From positions 1 through 5,132 of the forward strand of contig JACPXS010000140.1 in assembly GCA_016196415.1 (NCBI GenBank): a stretch of DNA of 5,132 bases. The letters run 5' to 3'. The notes below the pieces were generated by a model. It saw nothing but the letters and a program-made list of their open reading frames with translations, searched no databases and was not told where the DNA came from. The first letter of the stretch is position 1; each line of letters begins with the position of its first letter. Shown here piece after piece: positions 1-4,909 of this stretch. The position numbers and the translations under genes were made by a program. The DNA is from Candidatus Omnitrophota bacterium. Its GTDB lineage: Bacteria > Omnitrophota > Koll11 > Aquiviventales > Aquiviventaceae.

Positions 1-214
1 CGCCTGGTCAGCCTGCGGGCCGGGTGGGCGTTTTGAGCAGGCTGGTTCCGCCTTCGAGCCGCTGAGGGGCGGGACGAGGAGCACGCAGCGGCTGGTCGCG
101 GACGCGCCCGCTCCGCAGGCGGGTCCCGATGAGAAGCTCGGTGCGGGGCTACGCATGTAGAGGGCTCACGCTCTCGATCCGAAGACGCGGGTGCGACTCC
201 CGCCGCCTCCACCA
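1..214 (+). ncRNA. ssrA: tmRNA (transfer-messenger RNA), 3' part
   Basis: tmRNA rescues ribosomes stalled on mRNAs without a stop codon. It acts as an alanyl-tRNA and then as a short template for a degradation tag. The 3' tRNA-like domain is clear: T-stem GCGGG/CCCGC (187-191/199-203) with a 7-nt loop, seven acceptor-strand bases (204-210), discriminator A211 and encoded CCA (212-214). The segment CTACGCATGTAGA (149-161) closely matches the conserved CTAAGCATGTAGT segment of the E. coli gene. Upstream are pseudoknot-type stems: 9-16 pairs with 37-44 (CAGCCTGC/GCAGGCTG), 57-64 pairs with 86-93 (AGCCGCTG/CAGCGGCT), and there is a CCCGC/GCGGG stem near 107-125. The 5' acceptor strand and the tag reading frame lie upstream of the window; I see no tag codons ending in ALAA here. 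The T-loop reads TGCGACT rather than the usual TTC start, a small oddity. The 3' end of ssrA is a well-known integration site for mobile elements. Confidence 0.92.
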
Positions 215-245
215 ACTTTTTCCGCCTTCGGCGGAAAAAGTTGGT
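211..245. repeat. Perfect 16-bp inverted repeat on the tmRNA 3' end
   Basis: ACCAACTTTTTCCGCC (211-226) is the exact reverse complement of 230-245, with a TTC loop. The left arm starts with the last four bases of the tmRNA (ACCA), so the extended transcript could fold its own 3' terminus into a long hairpin. It is not a canonical intrinsic terminator: the T-run sits inside the left arm and no T-run follows the right arm. Possible roles are 3'-end processing, a palindromic interspersed repeat inserted at the tmRNA end, or bidirectional termination. Confidence 0.8.
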
Positions 246-287
246 GCACCGAGTCGCGAAGCGACGAGGTGCTTCCGCAGTTCGTTG
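244..287 (+). repeat. Structured 44-nt repeat, copy 1
   Basis: This unit folds as a 5-bp outer stem (246-250/268-272), a symmetric GA/GA internal loop (251-252/266-267), a 5-bp inner stem (253-257/261-265) and a GAA triloop (258-260). The tail TCCGCAGTTCGTTG (274-287) follows. The second copy lies exactly 70 bp downstream. Most differences in the stems are compensatory, so the fold looks conserved rather than accidental. The function is unknown; it may be a REP-like interspersed element or a structured RNA. Confidence 0.7.
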
Positions 288-313
288 GATATCTAGCTCC
301 GGCGGGGAGAACA

Positions 314-357
314 GTGTCCCGAGGGCCGTAGGCCCGAGAGACCTCCACAGTTCGTTG
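314..357 (+). repeat. Structured 44-nt repeat, copy 2
   Basis: This copy is 70 bp downstream of copy 1 and matches it at 30 of 44 positions. The inner stem is GGGCC/GGCCC (323-327/331-335) with a GTA triloop (328-330). The GA/GA internal loop (321-322/336-337) is unchanged. The outer stem (316-320/338-342) keeps four of five pairs. The tail TCCACAGTTCGTTG (344-357) differs from copy 1 by one base. Changed stem bases are paired with matching changes on the other side. The function is unknown. Confidence 0.7.
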
Positions 358-360
358 ACC

Positions 361-406
361 ACCGTGACACCCTTGCTCTCGTGCATGAGAGCAAGGGTGT
401 TGTGGT
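361..406 (+). repeat. Long hairpin, 14-bp perfect stem extended by G-U pairs
   Basis: ACACCCTTGCTCTC (367-380) is the exact reverse complement of 387-400, with a 6-nt GTGCAT loop. The flanks 361-366 and 401-406 continue the pairing through three G-U wobbles and three Watson-Crick pairs, giving a 20-bp stem in plus-strand RNA. On the minus strand the wobbles become A-C mismatches, which hints at a plus-strand transcript. No T-tract follows closely (the nearest is at 430-434), so this is not a standard terminator. The rest of the 215-430 stretch shows no protein gene I can support. Confidence 0.75.
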
Positions 407-429
407 ATGTGGGGGGTTGCTTCGAGATG

Positions 430-478
430 TTTTTACTTGACGGAAGTAAAAAAGTAAAGTATAGTTACTCTTAAGAGT
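430..478. promoter_or_regulatory. Candidate operator: palindromes over -35, -10 and start site
   Basis: Three dyads lie end to end. TTTTTACTT (430-438) and AAGTAAAAA (444-452) are a perfect 9-bp inverted repeat around the -35 box. AGTAAA (453-458) faces GTTACT (464-469) across the -10 box. ACTCTTAAGAGT (467-478) is a perfect 12-bp palindrome at the expected start site. The half-site AGTAAA/TTTACT recurs at 432-437, 445-450 and 453-458, with a variant at 464-469. Likely binders are the AbrB-fold antitoxin encoded at 502 or the XRE protein encoded at 1103 (inference). Confidence 0.55.
437..465 (+). promoter_or_regulatory. Sigma70-type promoter of the toxin-antitoxin cassette
   Basis: The -35 box TTGACG (437-442) and the -10 box TATAGT (460-465) are separated by an ideal 17 bp, in a strongly AT-rich strip within GC-rich surroundings. 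A start site near 472 is expected, giving a leader of about 30 nt before the antitoxin start at 502. Several palindromes overlap it, as expected for an autoregulated operon. Confidence 0.75.
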
Positions 479-488
479 GTCGATCACT

Positions 489-495
489 AGGGGGG
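489..495 (+). promoter_or_regulatory. Ribosome binding site of the AbrB-type antitoxin
   Basis: AGGGGGG lies 6 nt before the ATG at 502. It is purine-rich and well placed, and supports this start codon. Confidence 0.6.
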
Positions 496-501
496 TGGCT
501 T

Positions 502-777
502 ATGCTCGTGAAACGGTCGCGCAAGAACCAGGTGGCCCTTCCCAAAGCGGTGTTGGAGCGGGCGGGGCTGGGACCTGAGGATGTCTATTTCAGCGTCGCC
601 TATAAGGCCGGAGCCATTATCCTGCGGCCGGTGGAGATTGAAGAAAAAATCCCCCCGGAGGCCCTTGCGCGGTTTGAGGCGGATGCCTTAAAGCGGAAGC
701 CGGGGGATCGGGTCTACGGCTCGATGGATGCGCTGATCAAGGATCTGCACGGAACGCGCCGTCCCAAGAAGTCCTAA
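502..777 (+). CDS. AbrB/MazE-fold antitoxin
   Basis: This 91-residue protein is probably the antitoxin and transcriptional autorepressor of the cassette. Residues 1-45 fit the swapped-hairpin AbrB/SpoVT DNA-binding fold: K4-R-S-R-K-N-Q-V, then L13-P-K-A-V-L, a short acidic turn (G24-P-E-D) and the strand A38-I-I-L-R-P. The remaining half (46-91) is charged and probably helical, with a basic tail, as expected for a toxin-wrapping segment. A strong ribosome binding site and the promoter at 437-465 fix the start. The stop codon abuts the toxin ATG with no spacer (TAAATG), implying translational coupling. An AbrB antitoxin paired with a RelE-fold toxin has precedent in PrlF-YhaV, but I cannot place this pair in that family. 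Family fold is fairly secure; the antitoxin role is inferred from gene order and size. Confidence 0.78.
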   Translation: MLVKRSRKNQVALPKAVLERAGLGPEDVYFSVAYKAGAIILRPVEIEEKIPPEALARFEADALKRKPGDRVYGSMDALIKDLHGTRRPKKS

Positions 778-1059
778 ATGCCTCGCCAGGTCGTCGCCGA
801 GGCGCGGTTTCTGCGCGCCTACCATCGGTTGAGCGACGCCGATCAAGGACTCGTTGATTCAGCCCTCAGGCACTTCCAGGGCTATCTCCACACAGGCCAC
901 GCCCCGGTGGGGTTGGGCATCAAGCATGTCGGCGGACGGACGTACGAATTACGGGTGAGTTTGGCACTCCGGATCGTCTACGTGATCGAGGGAAGTGAAG
1001 TCGTGCTGTCCCTCCTGGGCAATCACGACGAGGTCCGCCGCTTCCTCCGGCGGCAATAA
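778..1059 (+). CDS. RelE/ParE-superfamily toxin
   Basis: This 93-residue protein is probably the toxin of a type II toxin-antitoxin module. RelE-fold members usually cut mRNA on the ribosome, while ParE members inhibit gyrase; the sequence alone does not decide which. The N-terminal half is helical (residues 7-37). The C-terminal half has the family's beta-sheet pattern: L46-G-I-K-H, then R54-T-Y-E-L-R-V, L64-R-I-V-Y-V, V75-V-L-S-L-L-G-N-H and a closing helix D84-E-V-R-R-F-L. Basic and aromatic candidates for RNA contact are H50, R59, R65, Y68 and H83. The ATG follows the antitoxin stop directly, with no separate ribosome binding site visible, so its output probably depends on upstream translation. 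Length is normal for the superfamily and no truncation is seen. Confidence 0.78.
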   Translation: MPRQVVAEARFLRAYHRLSDADQGLVDSALRHFQGYLHTGHAPVGLGIKHVGGRTYELRVSLALRIVYVIEGSEVVLSLLGNHDEVRRFLRRQ

Positions 1060-1102
1060 TCTTAGTGGCGCCAGCATGGAGCATAAGAGCAGGAACGGAG
1101 GC

Positions 1103-1387
1103 ATGAAAGGCGGACGACGATTTCGCGACTATCTGAAGGAGCAGCTGAAGAACCCGGCTGTCCGAGAGGCCTACGAGGAAGAGGCCCTCTTTGTCGAGCT
1201 GGCGGTCCAGATCGGCCAGTTGCGCCAGCGGAGGGGCTTAAGCCAACGTGCGTTGGCAAAACGGCTCCATACCTCTCAGCAGACGATTTCCCGGCTCGAA
1301 AGTCCCCGGAACGGAAGCCTCTCGCTGCGCACGCTCGTCAAGCTCGCCCACGCCCTCGGCAAAGAAGTCAAGGTTCAGTTCGTCTAG
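1103..1387 (+). CDS. XRE-family HTH protein, HigA-like
   Basis: This 94-residue protein has a Cro/CI-type helix-turn-helix, so it is a DNA-binding regulator and possibly a second antitoxin. The N-terminal part F7-R-D-Y-L, L15-K-N-P and A23-Y-E-E-E resembles the leader region of HigA-like antitoxins. The HTH core covers about residues 35-86: L46-S-Q-R-A-L-A-K-R-L, the recognition helix T57-S-Q-Q-T-I-S-R-L-E, then a third helix pair ending A84-L-G-K. The tail V89-K-V-Q-F is a typical strand for this group. I chose ATG 1103 because family members start just before the F-R-D-Y-L motif and an AGGA (1091-1094) lies 8 nt upstream. A GGAGG (1097-1101) is too close to serve it, so ATG 1076 (9 residues longer, 16 nt after the toxin stop) remains possible. 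The gene belongs to the same operon as the two upstream genes. In higBA loci such a protein follows and neutralises a RelE-fold toxin. Confidence 0.78.
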   Translation: MKGGRRFRDYLKEQLKNPAVREAYEEEALFVELAVQIGQLRQRRGLSQRALAKRLHTSQQTISRLESPRNGSLSLRTLVKLAHALGKEVKVQFV

Positions 1388-1390
1388 CGG

Positions 1391-1600
1391 CTATCTCTGT
1401 CCGAAGCGGTCCGCTTTGCGGGCAAGGCTTGGGCTGACATTGAGGGCTTTACCGATCTCTTTGTAGGACATGCTCAGGAGGCGAAGTTGAGTGGTCTTCT
1501 GGGCGATTTTTTGGTATAACGGAAGGTACCGATCGGCCGGATAGGGATGCGAGCGGTAATCTCCCCAACGGTGCGAATTGGTGCTGACCGGGTCCACCAC
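1391..1600 (-). pseudogene. HTH-containing 3' fragment, possibly of a recombinase-type gene
   Basis: This is a 69-residue open frame with a plausible helix-turn-helix at its end: L-R-L-L-S-M-S-Y-K-E-I-G-K-A-L-N-V-S followed by a basic tail. The order Y-L-P-L-Y-Q-K-I-A, then the HTH, resembles C-termini of serine-recombinase-like or related mobile-element proteins, but I cannot name the family. The frame begins with GTG (1598-1600) directly after an in-frame TAA (1601-1603). I see no ribosome binding site, so it is probably the remnant of a longer, decayed gene. It ends 3 nt from the stop of the XRE gene, in convergent orientation. A real small protein is possible but less likely. Confidence 0.45.
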
Positions 1601-1758
1601 TTAGGCGGTTGAAACTGTTTGGACTCCACTGAGAGAGCAGTAGGTTCTGTGTGGAACGTTTGGTTGCGTTGAAAGGTCGCCCCTCGTTGTCCCGGATTCA
1701 TCCTGGCAGCACGGCGCTCCCCCTCCCGTGGCGCTCCACGCATCCCGCCATTTCCCGC

Positions 1759-2550
1759 ATGCCTGCGGGGTGGTGGGTGTTGCTGGTCGCCTACGCGGCC
1801 GGAACGTGGGGCTGCGCCTCAGCGCCGGTGGTGGGGACACCGCTGCGGAGCCCTCCAGGTTCCGCCACGGCGATGGTTCCCGGTCCGGTTCGCACCGTCG
1901 TGATTGATGCCGGCAACGGAGGCGATGATCCAGGGACGTCGCACTTCGGGCTGAAGGAGAAGCACCTGGCGTTGGATATTGTCAGGCGCCTTCGCGGTTG
2001 CCTCCAGGATGCCGGCTTAACGGTCGTGATGACGCGCGAGACGGATCGTTTCATTCCGTTGAGCGGTCGACCGGCCGTTGCCAACCGCCTCCAGGCGGAT
2101 CTCTTTCTCAGCGTACATATCAACGCCAACCGCAACCGGCGCGTCTCAGGGATCGAAGTCTACTACCCGAGGACGTCGGAGGTCTCTGCCGACGCGCAAT
2201 GGCCTCCCGCCGTCTCCCCGGAGGAAATCGGCACGCCGTCTACGACGGTCAAACAGGTTCTCTGGGATTTGGTGCTGCGGCGCACACGGTTTCAGTCTCG
2301 GCACTTGGCGGCCTCGATCTGTCGCGCCATGCGTCAAGGCCTTCAGGCGCCCTGTCGCGGTACGAAGCCCGCTCGGTTCGTGGTGCTGCGCGAGGCGTGG
2401 ATGCCCGCCGTGCTCGTCGAGGTCGGGTATGTGACAAACCAGCAAGAAGCCAGCCGCTTAAGGGACGCGGCCTATCGTCAAGCGGCCGCTCAGGCGATCG
2501 CCGAAGGCATTGTGGCCTACGTCCGTGATGTCGGGGCGCAACACATCTAA
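1759..2550 (+). CDS. Exported N-acetylmuramoyl-L-alanine amidase (Amidase_3 family), variant zinc site
   Basis: This family cuts the amide bond between N-acetylmuramic acid and the stem peptide of peptidoglycan, in the envelope. From ATG 1759 the protein has 263 residues. A hydrophobic stretch (W5-A14) ahead of A-G-T-W-G-C19 looks like a signal peptide with a poor lipobox, so it may be a lipoprotein or a cleaved export signal. The Amidase_3 domain spans about 45-258: D50-A-G-N-G-G, E67 in G-L-K-E-K, T92-R-E-T-D, H120 in S-V-H-I-N-A-N, an insertion of about 40 residues (135-175) where AmiC-type enzymes carry a regulatory helix, and E221 in V-L-V-E-V-G-Y-V-T-N. The first zinc ligand, normally His in D-P/A-G-H-G-G, is Asn53 here (codon AAC, 1915-1917). 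Activity is therefore uncertain. The frame is open back to GTG 1651, but those 36 residues look unlike a secretion signal. No strong ribosome binding site marks either start. Confidence 0.85.
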   Translation: MPAGWWVLLVAYAAGTWGCASAPVVGTPLRSPPGSATAMVPGPVRTVVIDAGNGGDDPGTSHFGLKEKHLALDIVRRLRGCLQDAGLTVVMTRETDRFIPLSGRPAVANRLQADLFLSVHINANRNRRVSGIEVYYPRTSEVSADAQWPPAVSPEEIGTPSTTVKQVLWDLVLRRTRFQSRHLAASICRAMRQGLQAPCRGTKPARFVVLREAWMPAVLVEVGYVTNQQEASRLRDAAYRQAAAQAIAEGIVAYVRDVGAQHI

Positions 2551-2559
2551 CCTGGGTTG

Positions 2560-2639
2560 CGCGTTGACGCGTTGGGGCGTTGGCGCGTTCCATGTGGATT
2601 CCGGCAGTCGATGAGACAACGCGCGAACGCGTCAACACG
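2560..2639. repeat. GC-rich inverted repeat built from GCGTTG units
   Basis: The arms 2560-2582 and 2617-2639 pair at 20 of 23 positions across a 34-nt spacer. The left arm contains GCGTTG at 2561, 2569 and 2578, at 8-9 bp intervals; the right arm carries the complementary CAACGC-type units, and imperfect ACGCCAACG follows at 2645. It fills most of the 113-nt gap between the amidase and the glutamate racemase start. It resembles dispersed intergenic repeats more than a terminator, as no T-run follows. Confidence 0.65.
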
Positions 2640-2663
2640 CAGACACGCCAACGGGTTCCGGAC

Positions 2664-3473
2664 ATGAACGGTGCGCGGCAAGCCATCGGCGTATTTGATT
2701 CAGGGATCGGCGGCCTCACCGTCGTCAAGGCGCTCATCGAGGACTTGCCCTCGGAATCCATCGTCTACTTTGGCGATACGGCGCGGGTGCCCTACGGGAC
2801 CAAATCCAAGTCGACCATCGTGAAGTTTTCGCTCGAAAATGTGGAGTTTCTGTTGCGGTGTGGCGTCAAGTGCATCGTGATCGCCTGCAACACCTCCTCA
2901 TCGTGGGCGCTCCCCACCTTGCGAAAGTACTTCAAGGTGCCCATCGTCGGCGTCATTCGGCCGGGAGCGCTGGCCGCGGTCCGTCAGACCCGCAACAAAC
3001 GGGTTGGAGTGATCGGCACCACCGCGACCATCAAGAGCCGCGCCTACGAGACGGCGATCCAGCGCATCGACCCGGCGATCGACGTCTTCTCACAGAGTTG
3101 CCCGCTCTTCGTGCCGCTCGTTGAAGAAGGATGGCTCAACGGGTCCGTCTCCAAGCAGGTGGCGGAAAAATACCTGGAGCCCTTGAAGCGGCAGCGCATC
3201 GATACCCTGATCCTGGGATGCACGCACTACCCGCTGCTGGCATCGACGATCCAAGAGGTCCTGGGAGCCGGCGTGACGCTCGTGGATTCCGCGAAGCAGA
3301 CGGCCACCGAAGTCCGCGGGGTGCTCATGGGGGCCGATGCGCTGTGCCACCACAAGGGCCGGCCGCGCTATCGGTTCTTCGTCACCGATGAGCCGTCCCA
3401 CTTCACCCACCTCGGCCACCGCTTTCTGGGGCAGGTGATCGGGTTGGTGGAACGGGTGAACTCCCGCTACTAA
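2664..3473 (+). CDS. murI: Glutamate racemase
   Basis: MurI interconverts L- and D-glutamate without a cofactor, supplying D-Glu for the second position of the peptidoglycan stem peptide in the cytoplasm. From ATG 2664 the protein has 269 residues, the usual length. Both catalytic cysteines are present: C75 in A-C-N-T-S and C186 in G-C-T-H-Y-P-L-L, with H188 beside the second. The substrate motifs D12-S-G-I-G-G-L-T-V-V and Y35[10 protein letters not shown] are intact. The frame stays open to a TTG at 2580, but those codons read through the inverted repeat at 2560-2639 and add residues not typical of MurI, so 2664 is preferred although no strong ribosome binding site is seen. The stop overlaps the rph start by one base (TAATG), indicating coupled translation. 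Pairing with a cell-wall amidase upstream is sensible for peptidoglycan turnover. Confidence 0.95.
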   Translation: MNGARQAIGVFDSGIGGLTVVKALIEDLPSESIVYFGDTARVPYGTKSKSTIVKFSLENVEFLLRCGVKCIVIACNTSSSWALPTLRKYFKVPIVGVIRPGALAAVRQTRNKRVGVIGTTATIKSRAYETAIQRIDPAIDVFSQSCPLFVPLVEEGWLNGSVSKQVAEKYLEPLKRQRIDTLILGCTHYPLLASTIQEVLGAGVTLVDSAKQTATEVRGVLMGADALCHHKGRPRYRFFVTDEPSHFTHLGHRFLGQVIGLVERVNSRY

Positions 3474-4222
3474 TGGCGCAGCGACCGGACGGCCGAGCCC
3501 TCCATCAGTTACGCCCTGTGACGCTCACGCGCGGCGTGATGAAGTTCGCCGAGGCCTCCTGCCTGGTGCACTGGGGGGATACCCAGGTGATCTGCACTGC
3601 CACGGTCGAGGAGAAAGTCCCGCCGTTTCTTCGCAATAGCGGCACCGGGTGGATTACCGCAGAGTACGGTATGCTGCCCCGCTCAAGCCATCAGCGGATC
3701 GAGCGGGAGTCGGTGCGCGGGCGCGTGGCGGGCCGCACGCAAGAGATCCAGCGGCTCATCGGCCGCAGCCTGCGCGCCGTGGTGGCCTTGAGCCAGCTCG
3801 GCGAGCGGACGGTGATTGTGGATTGCGATGTCATGCAGGCCGACGGGGGGACGCGCTGCGCGAGCATTACCGGAGGATTTGTCGCGCTGGTGGATGCGCT
3901 GCGCTCGCTCCGCGCCAAGCGGCTGTTGTCGACGATTCCCGTGCGCGATTTCGTAGCGGCCGCAAGCGTGGGGATTGTCCGCGGCCAGCCCGTCTTGGAT
4001 TTGAGCTACGCCGAGGATTCGGCTGCTGATGTCGACATGAATGTCGTCATGACGGGCAGCGGCGCATTCGTGGAGTTGCAGGGGACCGCCGAACGCGCGC
4101 CGTTTCGTTCAACGGACTTGACCCGGATGCTGCGACTGGCCCGCCAGGGGGTGCGCCAGCTCATCGGGCTCCAACGCCGGGCGCTGAAAGCCTCCTCGGT
4201 ACGCGATCTCTCGCGCGCCTGA
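3473..4222 (+). CDS. rph: Ribonuclease PH
   Basis: RNase PH is a phosphate-dependent 3'-to-5' exoribonuclease that trims the 3' ends of tRNA precursors as a ring-shaped hexamer. The protein has 249 residues, near the usual length. Family signatures appear in order: R4-P-D-G-R, L13-R-P-V, G35-D-T-Q-V, V49-P-P-F-L, G59[12 protein letters not shown]87[12 protein letters not shown]117[11 protein letters not shown], then [10 protein letters not shown] and [10 protein letters not shown]88 and G126-T127-R128 correspond to the phosphate-binding Arg and Gly-Thr-Arg of the family. The usual A-E-G-S near residue 27 reads A-E-A-S, a mild change. The ATG overlaps the murI stop by one base. rdgB follows after 30 nt, a common pairing in bacteria. 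Confidence 0.95.
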   Translation: MAQRPDGRALHQLRPVTLTRGVMKFAEASCLVHWGDTQVICTATVEEKVPPFLRNSGTGWITAEYGMLPRSSHQRIERESVRGRVAGRTQEIQRLIGRSLRAVVALSQLGERTVIVDCDVMQADGGTRCASITGGFVALVDALRSLRAKRLLSTIPVRDFVAAASVGIVRGQPVLDLSYAEDSAADVDMNVVMTGSGAFVELQGTAERAPFRSTDLTRMLRLARQGVRQLIGLQRRALKASSVRDLSRA

Positions 4223-4252
4223 CCTCGCCGCCTTGCTCACCAGGCCGTCTCG

Positions 4253-4909
4253 ATGCTTGACATCGTCATCGCCACCCGCAACCGCCACAAGTTCCGTGAG
4301 CTGACGTCGCTGCTCGCCCTCCCGCACATCCGCTGGCATTCGCTTACGGAGTTTCCTTCCGTGGCCGCGGCGGATGAGTCGGGCGGCACCTTTGACGCGA
4401 ATGCGATTCAAAAAGCGCAGGCCGTGGCGAGGGCGACCGGTCATCTCGCCTTGGCGGATGATTCCGGCCTTGAGGTGGAGGCGCTCGGGTGGGGTCCGGG
4501 GGTTCGCTCCGCTCGGTTTGCCGGTCGGCACGGGGACGACCGGGCGAATAATGCGAAGCTGTTGCGCCTGCTCGCCAGGATCCCGCGACACAAGCGGCGC
4601 GCGCGGTATCGATGCTCCTTGGCGCTGACTGATGGGGCTCAGGCGATCGTCGTCACGCGGGGCGTCTGGAATGGACGGATTGCCCTGAGCCCCCGCGGGC
4701 GGCGCGGTTTCGGCTACGATCCCGTGTTTCTTGTGCCGCGGGTTGGCAAGACCGTTGGCCAGCTCCCGGCCTCGATGAAACGCCGGCTGAGCCATCGAGC
4801 CCACGCCGCCCGCCGGTTGCGTCCGGCACTGAGACGATTAGCTCGACTTACCGGACAGATTCGAGGAGCTGTTGGAGGAAGTCGCCGGCGGCCGGCGCGA
4901 GCTGTTTAA
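4253..4909 (+). CDS. rdgB: dITP/XTP pyrophosphatase (HAM1/RdgB family)
   Basis: This enzyme hydrolyses non-canonical purine triphosphates (ITP, dITP, XTP) to monophosphate and pyrophosphate, keeping deaminated purines out of DNA and RNA. The protein has 218 residues, slightly longer than the roughly 200 usual. Motifs seen are A7-T-R-N-R-H-K (substrate loop), F47-D-A-N-A-I-Q-K-A, L67-A-D-D-S-G-L-E-V (D70 matches the catalytic Asp), P82-G-V-R-S-A-R-F-A-G, G149-R-R-G-F-G-Y-D-P-V-F and L179-S-H-R-A. The usual E-E-K-N before S-H-R is changed to S-M-K-R-R, keeping the Lys. The C-terminal 25 or so residues are Arg-rich and have no clear family counterpart; they coincide with the overlap with the convergent gene. 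The 30-nt gap after rph fits one operon, but no clear ribosome binding site is visible. Confidence 0.93.
   Translation: MLDIVIATRNRHKFRELTSLLALPHIRWHSLTEFPSVAAADESGGTFDANAIQKAQAVARATGHLALADDSGLEVEALGWGPGVRSARFAGRHGDDRANNAKLLRLLARIPRHKRRARYRCSLALTDGAQAIVVTRGVWNGRIALSPRGRRGFGYDPVFLVPRVGKTVGQLPASMKRRLSHRAHAARRLRPALRRLARLTGQIRGAVGGSRRRPARAV

Noticed and set aside
211..245. Intrinsic terminator of ssrA
   Set aside because: The stem is perfect, but the T-run is inside the left arm and the right arm is followed by GCACCGAG, so the canonical layout is missing.
343..350. CCTCCACA as a duplicated tmRNA end (attachment site)
   Set aside because: The match to CCTCCACCA is only seven bases and is part of the structured repeat tail.
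244..357. CRISPR-like repeat pair
   Set aside because: There are only two diverged copies, with compensatory stem changes, a 26-nt gap between units and no cas genes.
241..474. Small plus-strand protein of 77 codons after the tmRNA
   Set aside because: It is simply an open frame through hairpins and repeats, with no ribosome binding site and no protein-like composition; the same holds for the minus-strand frames at 166-348 and 293-487.
1035..1053. Hairpin at the end of the toxin gene as a terminator or attenuator
   Set aside because: The 6-bp CCGCCG/CGGCGG stem has no following T-run and encodes conserved-looking Arg codons of the toxin tail.
1651..1758. Upstream GTG start for the amidase
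   Set aside because: The extra 36 residues are not a secretion signal and would bury the hydrophobic segment that begins after ATG 1759; it cannot be fully excluded because neither start has a strong ribosome binding site.
1998..2528. 176-codon plus-strand frame inside the amidase gene
   Set aside because: It lies in another frame of a gene with clear Amidase_3 motifs and is Arg/Ser-rich, typical of shadow frames.
4109..4804. 231-codon minus-strand frame opposite rph and rdgB
   Set aside because: It is antisense to two strongly recognised genes and has no recognisable domain; it is a by-product of high GC content.
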